Assembly: GCA_023251095.1 (NCBI GenBank)
Contig: JAHEZL010000007.1
Location: 79,136 to 143,135 of the forward strand
DNA from: Flavobacteriales bacterium
Lineage (GTDB): Bacteria; Bacteroidota; Bacteroidia; Flavobacteriales_C; GCA-002722245
DNA length: 64,000 nt
Direction: 5' to 3'
Shown: positions 56,018 to 64,000 of the stretch, piece after piece
How the letters are laid out: each line of letters opens with the position of its first letter
Numbering within the stretch: the stretch's first letter is position 1
Translations under genes and position numbers: made by a program
The notes under the pieces: model-generated
What the model was told of the DNA's origin: nothing
Databases searched by the model: none
The model's input: the letters and a program-made list of their open reading frames with translations, nothing else

Positions 56018-58123
56018 ATGGCTGATTTAAGATATACACGAAACATTGGGATTGCTGCCCACATTGACGCTGGTAAAACTACGACTACCGAGCGTATTTT
56101 GTATTATACCGGTGTTAACCACAAGATTGGTGAAGTTCATGACGGTGCTGCTACTATGGACTGGATGGTTCAGGAGCAGGAGCGCGGAATCACAATCACG
56201 TCTGCAGCTACTACATGTTTTTGGAAATACAGAGACAACAATTACAAAATCAATATCATTGATACTCCTGGTCACGTTGACTTTACCGTTGAGGTAAACC
56301 GTTCCCTTCGTGTATTGGATGGTTTGGTATTCTTGTTTTCTGCAGTTGACGGTGTTGAGCCTCAATCAGAAACCAACTGGCGTTTGGCCGACAATTACAA
56401 TGTAACTCGTATCGGTTTCGTAAATAAAATGGACCGTCAGGGTGCCGACTTCCTTAAAGTAGTTGCGCAAACAAGAGAAATGTTGAAAGGTAATGCAGTT
56501 CCTTTGCAATTACCAATCGGTGCTGAAGAGACTTTCAAAGGTGTAGTTGACTTGATCAACTTCCGTGGAATGATCTGGAATGAGCACGATAAAGGAATGA
56601 CTTACGAAGTAGTACCTATTCCTGACGATATGTTAGAAGAAGCTACTTTGTGGAGAGAAAAAATGTTGGAAGCGGTTGCTGAGTTCGATGATAAAATCAT
56701 GGAGAAATTCTTTGAAGCTCCTGAAACGATCACTGAAGCTGAAGTATTGGCTGCCCTTCGTAAAGCTTGCGTAGCAAATAAAATTGTTCCTATGGTTTGC
56801 GGTTCATCTTTCAAAAACAAAGGTGTGCAAACAATGTTGGACTTAGTAATGGAGTTGATGCCAAGTCCGTTAGACAAACCGGAATTGAAAGGTATCAATC
56901 CTGATACAGGTTTAGAGGTGACTCGTAAACCTGATGTTAAAGAACCATTTACTGCTTTGGCGTTTAAAATCGCAACTGACCCTTTCGTCGGTCGTTTGTG
57001 TTTCTTCCGTGCTTATGCCGGACGCTTAGATGCAGGATCATATATTTACAATACTCGTACAGGTAATAAAGAACGTATTTCCCGTTTGTTCCAAATGCAT
57101 GCGAACAAACAAAATGCTGTTGACTGTATCGAAGCCGGAGACATAGGTGCAGGAGTTGGATTTAAAGATATCCGTACAGGAGATACTTTATGTGATGAAA
57201 AGTTCCCTATCGTTCTCGAAGCAATGAAATTCCCAGAACCGGTTATTGGTATCGCTATTGAGCCTAAAACTCAGGCCGATGTTGATAAACTAGGTATGGC
57301 TTTGAACAAATTGGCTGAAGAGGATCCTACTTTCAAAGTGAAAACTGATCAGGAGTCTGGTCAAACTATCATAAGCGGTATGGGTGAGCTTCACTTAGAG
57401 ATTTTAGTAGATCGTTTGAAACGTGAATTTAAAGTTGAGGTGAACCAAGGTGCTCCTCAGGTTACTTTCCGTGAGGCAATCACAAACGCAATTGAGCACA
57501 GAGAAGTATACAAAAAACAATCGGGTGGTAGAGGTAAATTTGCTGATATCGTTGTTAAAATCGAACCTGCTGAAGCTGGAAAAGTTGGATTGGAATTCGT
57601 TAATTCTGTTAAAGGTGGTAACATTCCAAGAGAATTTGTTCCTTCCATTCAAAAAGGATTTGAGGCTTCCATGGTAAACGGTGTATTGGCGGGATATCCA
57701 ATCGATGCATTGAAAGTTACTTTGTTAGACGGTTCTTTCCACGCAGTTGACTCCGATGCATTGTCATTTGAGATTTGCGCGAAAGTAGCTTACAGAGAGG
57801 CTTTGCCAAAAGCAAAACCAATCTTGTTGGAGCCTATCATGAAATTGGAAGTTTTAACTCCTGAGATCAATATGGGTGATGTTATTGGTGACTTAAACAA
57901 AAGAAGAGGTCAGATATTAGGAATGGACGAAAGAGCAGGTGCTAAAGTAATCAGCGCTACTGTACCTCTTTCTTCAATGTTCGGATATGTAACTGATCTT
58001 CGTACGATCACTTCAGGTAGAGCAACTTCAACAATGGAGTTTTCACACTACGAACAAACACCTTCAAGTGTAACTGAAGAAATTGTAGCAAAAGCAAAAG
58101 GTAAAAAAGAAGCATCTGTATAG
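56018..58123 (+). CDS. fusA: Elongation factor G
   Basis: [41 protein letters not shown]. Confidence 0.98.
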   Translation: MADLRYTRNIGIAAHIDAGKTTTTERILYYTGVNHKIGEVHDGAATMDWMVQEQERGITITSAATTCFWKYRDNNYKINIIDTPGHVDFTVEVNRSLRVLDGLVFLFSAVDGVEPQSETNWRLADNYNVTRIGFVNKMDRQGADFLKVVAQTREMLKGNAVPLQLPIGAEETFKGVVDLINFRGMIWNEHDKGMTYEVVPIPDDMLEEATLWREKMLEAVAEFDDKIMEKFFEAPETITEAEVLAALRKACVANKIVPMVCGSSFKNKGVQTMLDLVMELMPSPLDKPELKGINPDTGLEVTRKPDVKEPFTALAFKIATDPFVGRLCFFRAYAGRLDAGSYIYNTRTGNKERISRLFQMHANKQNAVDCIEAGDIGAGVGFKDIRTGDTLCDEKFPIVLEAMKFPEPVIGIAIEPKTQADVDKLGMALNKLAEEDPTFKVKTDQESGQTIISGMGELHLEILVDRLKREFKVEVNQGAPQVTFREAITNAIEHREVYKKQSGGRGKFADIVVKIEPAEAGKVGLEFVNSVKGGNIPREFVPSIQKGFEASMVNGVLAGYPIDALKVTLLDGSFHAVDSDALSFEICAKVAYREALPKAKPILLEPIMKLEVLTPEINMGDVIGDLNKRRGQILGMDERAGAKVISATVPLSSMFGYVTDLRTITSGRATSTMEFSHYEQTPSSVTEEIVAKAKGKKEASV

Positions 58124-58144
58124 TAATTAGATATAGTTAAACAA

Positions 58145-58450
58145 ATGAGCCAAAGAATCAGAATAAAATTAAAGTCTTACGATCACAACTTGGTAGACAA
58201 GTCTGCTGAGAAAATCGTAAAAACGGTAAAAGCTACTGGAGCTGTTGTTAGTGGTCCAATTCCTCTTCCAACTCACAAAAGAATTTTTACAGTGTTGAGA
58301 TCTCCACACGTTAACAAAAAAGCGAGAGAGCAGTTCGAATTGTCTTCTTATAAAAGATTATTGGATATCTACAGCTCTACTTCTAAAACTGTTGATGCTT
58401 TGATGAAACTGGAACTTCCAAGTGGTGTGGAAGTGGAGATCAAGGTTTAG
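58145..58450 (+). CDS. rpsJ: 30S ribosomal protein S10
   Basis: [23 protein letters not shown]. Confidence 0.97.
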   Translation: MSQRIRIKLKSYDHNLVDKSAEKIVKTVKATGAVVSGPIPLPTHKRIFTVLRSPHVNKKAREQFELSSYKRLLDIYSSTSKTVDALMKLELPSGVEVEIKV

Positions 58451-58501
58451 TGGATAGCACTTTTTAAAGTAAAGAATAAAAGAATTTTAAATAAATAGGC
58501 C

Positions 58502-59113
58502 ATGTCAGGATTGATAGGAAAAAAAATAGGAATGACCAGCATTTTCGATGCAAATGGAAAAAATATTCCATGTACCATCGTTGAAGTAGGTCCTTGTGTT
58601 GTCACTCAGGTGAAAACAGTTGAAAAAGACGGCTATGCTGCTGTTCAATTGGGTTACGGTGAGAAAAAAGAAAGACTAACAAACAAAGCTTTGTTGGGTC
58701 ACTTTAAAAATGCCAACACTACTCCTAAGAAAAAATTGGTTGAGTTTAAAAACGTCAACGCTACTGTAGGTGATGCTATTACTATTGATTTGTTTGCAGA
58801 AGGAGATTCTATCTCTATCTCCGGTACTTCAAAAGGAAAAGGTTTCCAGGGGGTTGTTAAACGTCACAACTTTGCCGGTGTGGGTGGTCAAACTCACGGT
58901 CAGCACAACAGAGGCAGAGCGCCGGGTTCATTAGGTGCTTGTTCTACTCCTTCAAGAGTATTCAAAGGCATGAGAATGGCCGGAAGAATGGGTGGTGATA
59001 AAGTGAAAGTGGACAACTTAGTTGTACTTAAAGTATTGAAAGAAAGAAATATTTTGGTTCTGTCAGGATCAGTTCCTGGTGCAAAAGGATCTTACGTAAT
59101 AATTGAGAAATAA
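58502..59113 (+). CDS. rplC: 50S ribosomal protein L3
   Basis: [36 protein letters not shown]. Confidence 0.97.
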   Translation: MSGLIGKKIGMTSIFDANGKNIPCTIVEVGPCVVTQVKTVEKDGYAAVQLGYGEKKERLTNKALLGHFKNANTTPKKKLVEFKNVNATVGDAITIDLFAEGDSISISGTSKGKGFQGVVKRHNFAGVGGQTHGQHNRGRAPGSLGACSTPSRVFKGMRMAGRMGGDKVKVDNLVVLKVLKERNILVLSGSVPGAKGSYVIIEK

Positions 59114-59114
59114 C

Positions 59115-59741
59115 ATGGAATTATCAGTTTTAAATATCGAAGGTAAAGCTACCGGCAAAAAAGTAAAATTGCCTGAGTCAGTTTTCGCGATTGAACCTAA
59201 CGAGCATGCGGTTTACTTGGATGTTAAGCAACATTTGGCTAACAAAAGACAAGGAACCCACAAAGCTAAGGAAAGAGGCGAAGTAAGAGGTAGTACTCGT
59301 AAAATCAGAAAACAAAAAGGTAGTGGCGGTGCGCGTTTTGGTTCTATCAGAAACCCTTTGTTCAAAGGCGGAGGTACTGTATTTGGCCCTAGACCACACG
59401 CTTACGCATTTAAGCTGAACAAAAAAGTTAAGGAATTGGCAAGAAAATCAGTTTTGACTGACCACGCTAAAAATTCAAATGTAGCTATCCTTGAAGATTT
59501 CAATTTCGCTACTGCAAAAACAAAATCATTTACTTCTTTATTGAAGAATTTGGACCTTACCAACAAAAAAGTGTTGTTGGTGTTAGCCGAGCCGAATAAA
59601 AACATATATTTGTCCTCCCGAAATTTAGAGGGTGTGAAAGTTCTTTCTGTAGGTGAGTTAAATACCTACGATATTTTAAACACTAGTAAAGTGGTGTTTG
59701 TAGAAAGTTCAGTTAAAGAATTAGAAAATACTTTAAGCTAA
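59115..59741 (+). CDS. rplD: 50S ribosomal protein L4
   Basis: RQGTHKAKERGEVRGSTRKIRKQKGSGGARFGSIRNPLFKGGGTVFGP. Confidence 0.96.
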   Translation: MELSVLNIEGKATGKKVKLPESVFAIEPNEHAVYLDVKQHLANKRQGTHKAKERGEVRGSTRKIRKQKGSGGARFGSIRNPLFKGGGTVFGPRPHAYAFKLNKKVKELARKSVLTDHAKNSNVAILEDFNFATAKTKSFTSLLKNLDLTNKKVLLVLAEPNKNIYLSSRNLEGVKVLSVGELNTYDILNTSKVVFVESSVKELENTLS

Positions 59742-59746
59742 GAGTC

Positions 59747-60037
59747 ATGAGTGTAATTAAGAAACCAATTGTTACTGAGAAAATGTCTTCTATACAGGAG
59801 AAATTGAATAAGTACGGTTTTATCGTTGACGATAAAGCTAATAAAGTGGAGATCAGAAAAGACATTGAAAAAATGTACAATGTGAAAGTTGAAGCGATTA
59901 ATACGCTTAGAACTCCAAGAAAAGTAAAACAAAAGTACACTAAGAAAGGAATGATGACAGGTTCAACACCTATCAACAAAAAAGCGATAGTGACTTTGAA
60001 AGAAGGAGAAGTTATTGATTTATACAACAATATTTAA
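59747..60037 (+). CDS. rplW: 50S ribosomal protein L23
   Basis: VIKKPIVTEKMSSIQE...NKYGFIVDDKANKVEIRKDIEKMYNVKV. Confidence 0.96.
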   Translation: MSVIKKPIVTEKMSSIQEKLNKYGFIVDDKANKVEIRKDIEKMYNVKVEAINTLRTPRKVKQKYTKKGMMTGSTPINKKAIVTLKEGEVIDLYNNI

Positions 60038-60043
60038 TAAGTT

Positions 60044-60874
60044 ATGGGCTTAATAAAACTTAGACCGATTACTCCAACTCAGCGCCATCAGGTGCTTCCT
60101 ACTTATGCGGAAGTTACTGTTTCTAAATCAGCGCCGGAGAAAAGCTTGATCGCAAAAAAATCTCGCAGCGGAGGAAGAAATAACTCTGGTAGAATGACCA
60201 TGAGATATACAGGTGGTGGTCACAAACAAAAATACAGAATCGTTGATTTCAAAAGAGAGAAATTTGGCATTCCTGCTAAAGTAATGACCATCGAGTACGA
60301 TCCAAACAGAACTGCACGTATCGCTTTATTGAACTACGTTGACGGTGAAAAAAGATATATTATTGCTCCGGACGGATTAGCAGTTGGACAAACTGTACAA
60401 TCAGGAAAAGGTTCTCCGGTTGAAGTAGGAAATACTTTATTGTTGTCTGAAGTTCCTCTGGGAACTGTAGTACACAATGTTGAATTGAATCCTGGTCAGG
60501 GAGGTAAATTTGCAAGAGGTGCAGGAGCTTCTGCTCAATTGTTAGCAAGAGACGGAAGATTTGCAGTTTTGAAAATGCCTTCGGGTGAAACTCGTCAGAT
60601 ATTGGTTACTTGTTTAGCTACTGTCGGATCTGTTTCAAATTCTGATCATCAATTAGTGGTATCAGGAAAAGCTGGTAGATCAAGATGGTTGGGTAACAGA
60701 CCAAGAGTAAGAGGTGTTGTGATGAATCCGGTGGATCACCCTATGGGTGGTGGTGAAGGTAGATCTTCAGGTGGACATCCAAGATCAAGAAAAGGTATTC
60801 CGGCTAAAGGATACAAAACAAGATCAAAAAAGAAAGCGTCAAATAAATATATACTCGAAAGAAGAAAAAAATAA
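60044..60874 (+). CDS. rplB: 50S ribosomal protein L2
   Basis: [54 protein letters not shown]. Confidence 0.98.
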   Translation: MGLIKLRPITPTQRHQVLPTYAEVTVSKSAPEKSLIAKKSRSGGRNNSGRMTMRYTGGGHKQKYRIVDFKREKFGIPAKVMTIEYDPNRTARIALLNYVDGEKRYIIAPDGLAVGQTVQSGKGSPVEVGNTLLLSEVPLGTVVHNVELNPGQGGKFARGAGASAQLLARDGRFAVLKMPSGETRQILVTCLATVGSVSNSDHQLVVSGKAGRSRWLGNRPRVRGVVMNPVDHPMGGGEGRSSGGHPRSRKGIPAKGYKTRSKKKASNKYILERRKK

Positions 60875-60880
60875 GCTAGT

Positions 60881-61150
60881 ATGGCGAGATCATTAAAAAA
60901 ACCTCCTTTTGTTGCATACAAATTAAACAGAAGAGTAGCAGCAGCGGAGAAAGGGAATAACAAAAATGTTATCAAAACCTGGTCAAGAGCATCAATGATT
61001 ACTCCTGATTTTGTTGGAGTAACGATTGCGGTTCACAATGGAAATAAGTTCATTCCGGTATATGTTACTGAAAACATGGTAGGGCACAAACTCGGTGAGT
61101 TTTCTCCAACCAGAAACTTCAGAGGACACGGTGGAAACAAAAAGAAGTAA
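60881..61150 (+). CDS. rpsS: 30S ribosomal protein S19
   Basis: [47 protein letters not shown]. Confidence 0.97.
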   Translation: MARSLKKPPFVAYKLNRRVAAAEKGNNKNVIKTWSRASMITPDFVGVTIAVHNGNKFIPVYVTENMVGHKLGEFSPTRNFRGHGGNKKK

Positions 61151-61172
61151 GAAACTGATTATAAGTTAAGTC

Positions 61173-61574
61173 ATGGGACAAAGAAAAAAAATAGCGGCAG
61201 ACGCAGCGAAAGAAGCAAAGAAAACAACTTACTTTGCTAAGTTGAACAACTGCCCGACTTCGCCAAGAAAAATGAGATTGGTTGCTGATCTTGTTAGAGG
61301 TATGGAAGTGAATAAAGCTTTAGGCGTATTACAATTTACTCCGAAAGAAGCAGCTACTAAATTGGAGATATTGCTTATATCAGCAATGAACAATTATGAA
61401 GCTAAAACAGGAGTTAAACCTGATGCAGGTGAACTGAAAGTATCTTCTATTCATGTTGATTCAGGCAGAATGCTTAAAAGAGTTCAACCGGCTCCTCAAG
61501 GAAGAGCTCACCGTGTAAGAAAAAGATCGAATCACGTGACATTGTTTATTGATAAAATTGAAATTGCAAAATAA
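61173..61574 (+). CDS. rplV: 50S ribosomal protein L22
   Basis: [28 protein letters not shown]. Confidence 0.96.
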   Translation: MGQRKKIAADAAKEAKKTTYFAKLNNCPTSPRKMRLVADLVRGMEVNKALGVLQFTPKEAATKLEILLISAMNNYEAKTGVKPDAGELKVSSIHVDSGRMLKRVQPAPQGRAHRVRKRSNHVTLFIDKIEIAK

Positions 61575-61583
61575 TTATTGAAC

Positions 61584-62288
61584 ATGGGAAATAAGGCAAA
61601 CCCTATAGGGAACAGATTAGGAATTATCAGAGGATGGGATTCTAATTGGTATGGTGGAAATGATTATTCAGACAAATTAGCTGAAGATCACAAAATCAGA
61701 AATTATGTTAGAGCTCGTTTGGTAAAAGCGTCTGTTTCTAAGATAGTAATTGAAAGAACTTTGAAGCTGATCAGCATCACTATTCACACTGCACGTCCGG
61801 GAATCATTATCGGTAAAGGTGGACAAGAGGTGGATAAACTGAAAGAGGAGTTGAAAAAAATCACTAGCAAAGAAGTTCAGATCAATATCTTTGAAATTAA
61901 AAGACCTGAATTGGATGCTAAGTTAGTAGGAGACAGCATTTGCCGTCAAATTGAAGGAAGAATTTCTTTCAGAAGAGCAATGAAAATGGCTATAGCTTCA
62001 ACTATGAGAATGGGTGCTGAGGGAATCAAAATTTTAGCTTCTGGTCGTTTGAACGGAGCTGAAATGGCAAGAAATGAACATAAAAAGGAAGGAAGAATTC
62101 CATTACATACTTTTCGTGCAGATATTGATTACGCAATCAGTGAAGCCCATACAACTTATGGTTTGATTGGTATAAAAGTTTGGATTTGCAAAGGAGAAAT
62201 CTATGGAAAACCTGATCTTTCACCAACAGTAGGCGGTGTGAAGAGCAAAGGAAAGTTCAAAAGCAGAAGTAAAAGAAACGAGAAATAA
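61584..62288 (+). CDS. rpsC: 30S ribosomal protein S3
   Basis: [41 protein letters not shown]. Confidence 0.97.
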   Translation: MGNKANPIGNRLGIIRGWDSNWYGGNDYSDKLAEDHKIRNYVRARLVKASVSKIVIERTLKLISITIHTARPGIIIGKGGQEVDKLKEELKKITSKEVQINIFEIKRPELDAKLVGDSICRQIEGRISFRRAMKMAIASTMRMGAEGIKILASGRLNGAEMARNEHKKEGRIPLHTFRADIDYAISEAHTTYGLIGIKVWICKGEIYGKPDLSPTVGGVKSKGKFKSRSKRNEK

Positions 62289-62318
62289 GAAGAGTCAATA
62301 TCTTAAAAAAAGATAGCA

Positions 62319-62738
62319 ATGTTACAGCCAAAAAGAACAAAATACAGAAAGATGCACAAAGGCAAAATGAAAGGTCTCGCACAAAGAGGCAATCAATTGG
62401 CTTTCGGATCATTCGGAATTAAAGCATTAGAAGAGACATGGATCACCAGCCGTCAGTTAGAAGCTGCGCGTGTTGCCGTGACTCGTCACATGAAAAGAGA
62501 AGGTCAACTTTGGATCAGAATTTTCCCTGACAAACCGGTAACCAAAAAACCTGCAGAGGTAAGGATGGGTAAAGGTAAGGGAGCTCCTGAACTTTGGGTA
62601 GCTGTTGTAAAACCTGGTAAAATTATCTTCGAAGCGGAAGGTGTGCCATTGGCAACTGCAAAAGAAGCTTTAAGATTGGCTGCTCAAAAATTACCAATCA
62701 CTACAAAGTTTATTGTTAAAAGAGATTATACTGAATAA
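62319..62738 (+). CDS. rplP: 50S ribosomal protein L16
   Basis: [38 protein letters not shown]. Confidence 0.98.
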   Translation: MLQPKRTKYRKMHKGKMKGLAQRGNQLAFGSFGIKALEETWITSRQLEAARVAVTRHMKREGQLWIRIFPDKPVTKKPAEVRMGKGKGAPELWVAVVKPGKIIFEAEGVPLATAKEALRLAAQKLPITTKFIVKRDYTE

Positions 62739-62739
62739 T

Positions 62740-62928
62740 ATGAAAGCATCTGTAATAAAACAAATGACCACTGAAGAAGTGAAAGAGCGTATTTCCGGAG
62801 AAAAATCAAATCTCGAAAAATACAGAATCAATCACTCTATTTCTCCTTTGGAAGCTCCTCTTGTAATTAAATCTACAAGAAGAACAATAGCAAGATTAAA
62901 TACTGAATTGAGAGCAAGACAAAAATAG
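62740..62928 (+). CDS. rpmC: 50S ribosomal protein L29
   Basis: MKASVIKQMTTEEVKERISGEKSNLEKYRINHSISPLEAPLVIKSTRRTIARLNTEL. Confidence 0.93.
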   Translation: MKASVIKQMTTEEVKERISGEKSNLEKYRINHSISPLEAPLVIKSTRRTIARLNTELRARQK

Positions 62929-62952
62929 TAGTGGCAATCAAAGAATTGAAAA

Positions 62953-63213
62953 ATGGAAGAAACTAGAAACTTAAGAAAAGAAAGAGTAGGAGTTGTAACA
63001 AGCACTAAAATGGATAAATCCATTGTAGTTACTATTGAAAGCAAACTCAAACATCCTAAATACGGTAAGTTCGTTAAGCAATCAAAGAAATTTGTTGCTC
63101 ATGATGAAAAAAACGAATGCAACGAAGGAGATACAGTGAAAATTATGGAAACCCGTCCCTTGAGCAAAAGCAAAAGATGGAGATTGGTTGAAATTGTAGA
63201 GAAAGCTAAGTAA
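62953..63213 (+). CDS. rpsQ: 30S ribosomal protein S17
   Basis: [48 protein letters not shown]. Confidence 0.96.
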   Translation: MEETRNLRKERVGVVTSTKMDKSIVVTIESKLKHPKYGKFVKQSKKFVAHDEKNECNEGDTVKIMETRPLSKSKRWRLVEIVEKAK

Positions 63214-63234
63214 TCGATATAAAATATTTGAACA

Positions 63235-63603
63235 ATGGTACAACAGGAGTCAAGATTAAGAGTAGCTGATAACAGCGGTGCAAAAGAAGTTCTTTGCATA
63301 CGTGTTTTAGGCGGAACAGGTAAAAGATATGCATCTATCGGAGATCAGATCGTTGTTTCTGTGAAACAAGCGATGCCTTCAGGAAATGCTAAAAAAGGAT
63401 CTGTTTCTAAAGCAGTTGTTGTTAGAACAAGAAAAGAAGTGAGAAGAGCAGACGGTTCATATATTCGTTTCGATGACAACGCTGTTGTTCTTTTAAATGA
63501 AGCAGGAGAGATGAGAGGAACAAGGATTTTTGGTCCTGTTGCAAGAGAGTTGCGTGAGAAAGATTTTATGAAAATTGTATCATTAGCGCCTGAGGTGCTT
63601 TAA
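63235..63603 (+). CDS. rplN: 50S ribosomal protein L14
   Basis: [27 protein letters not shown]. Confidence 0.97.
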   Translation: MVQQESRLRVADNSGAKEVLCIRVLGGTGKRYASIGDQIVVSVKQAMPSGNAKKGSVSKAVVVRTRKEVRRADGSYIRFDDNAVVLLNEAGEMRGTRIFGPVARELREKDFMKIVSLAPEVL

Positions 63604-63613
63604 TAATAGAGTT

Positions 63614-63934
63614 ATGACAAAATTGAAGATTAAAAAAGGAGATACTGTTAAGGTTATCGCCGGAGATCACAGAACGGATGAAGTTAACACAGGTGTGGTT
63701 AAAGAAGTTTTAGTGAAAGAAAACAAGATTATTGTTGAAGGCATTAATCTGGTTAAAAAACACACTAAACCATCTGCAAAAAATCCACAGGGAGGAATTA
63801 TTTCCATGGAAGCTCCAATCAATATTTCTAATGTAATGTTGCTAGATGGTAAAACTGCTACCAGAGTTGGAAGAAAAGTAGTAGAGGGTAAAGTAGTAAG
63901 ATTTGCAAAAAAAACCGATAAGATTTTAGACTAA
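63614..63934 (+). CDS. rplX: 50S ribosomal protein L24
   Basis: [29 protein letters not shown]. Confidence 0.96.
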   Translation: MTKLKIKKGDTVKVIAGDHRTDEVNTGVVKEVLVKENKIIVEGINLVKKHTKPSAKNPQGGIISMEAPINISNVMLLDGKTATRVGRKVVEGKVVRFAKKTDKILD

Positions 63935-64000
63935 TGGAATACGTACCAGGATTAAAAAAGAGATATAAGGAACAAATTGTTCCTGCTCTTCAGAAGGAGT
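63934..64000 (+). CDS. rplE: 50S ribosomal protein L5, N-terminal fragment (cut by window end)
   Basis: TAATG overlap with rpl[23 protein letters not shown]. Confidence 0.92.
   Translation, partial: MEYVPGLKKRYKEQIVPALQKE

Noticed and set aside
1-64000. tRNA/rRNA genes, transposases, phage or defence systems
   Set aside because: None recognised by eye; a tRNAscan/Rfam/DefenseFinder run would be needed to exclude them formally.

Overview
A 64-kb window from a Bacteroidetes (Bacteroidota) genome. It carries no rRNA, tRNA, CRISPR array, transposase or prophage that I could recognise. The left ~48 kb mixes housekeeping genes (topB, fabD, folE, a PTPS-family gene, hldD/rfaD, alaS, a NatAB-type ABC exporter, ppx/gppA, grpE-dnaJ, murA, uvrD/pcrA) with many secreted proteins. 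At least nine end in Por-secretion (T9SS) sorting domains: a GH18 chitinase, a CBM5/12-containing protein, an HExxHxxGxxH metalloprotease, a CBM9-like protein, three beta-helix paralogs, a CARDB protein and one type-B CTD protein. The right end (55157-64000) is the fused str/S10/spc ribosomal cluster (rpsL-rpsG-fusA-rpsJ-rplC-...-rplX-rplE partial). The most notable observations are: (1) a ~90-bp four-box element (TGTTATA-type boxes, 21-bp period, two tandem pairs facing each other) shared by the upstream regions of the CBM5/12 gene and the chitinase/SHD1-like intergenic region, suggesting a small undescribed chitin-related regulon; (2) an uncharacterised secreted protein with His-Gly and Ala-Cys motifs resembling clan CD (caspase-fold) peptidases, next to a DUF4846 protein; (3) a lipoprotein archaemetzincin closest in motif to animal AMZ1/AMZ2; (4) several intergenic long inverted repeats with 25-38 bp arms, including a dispersed GTAGAGACGC hairpin pair with a compensatory base change; (5) an NtrC-like regulator with GAFTSA instead of GAFTGA and no C-terminal HTH. 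All domain assignments were made by eye from the translations; no database search was run.
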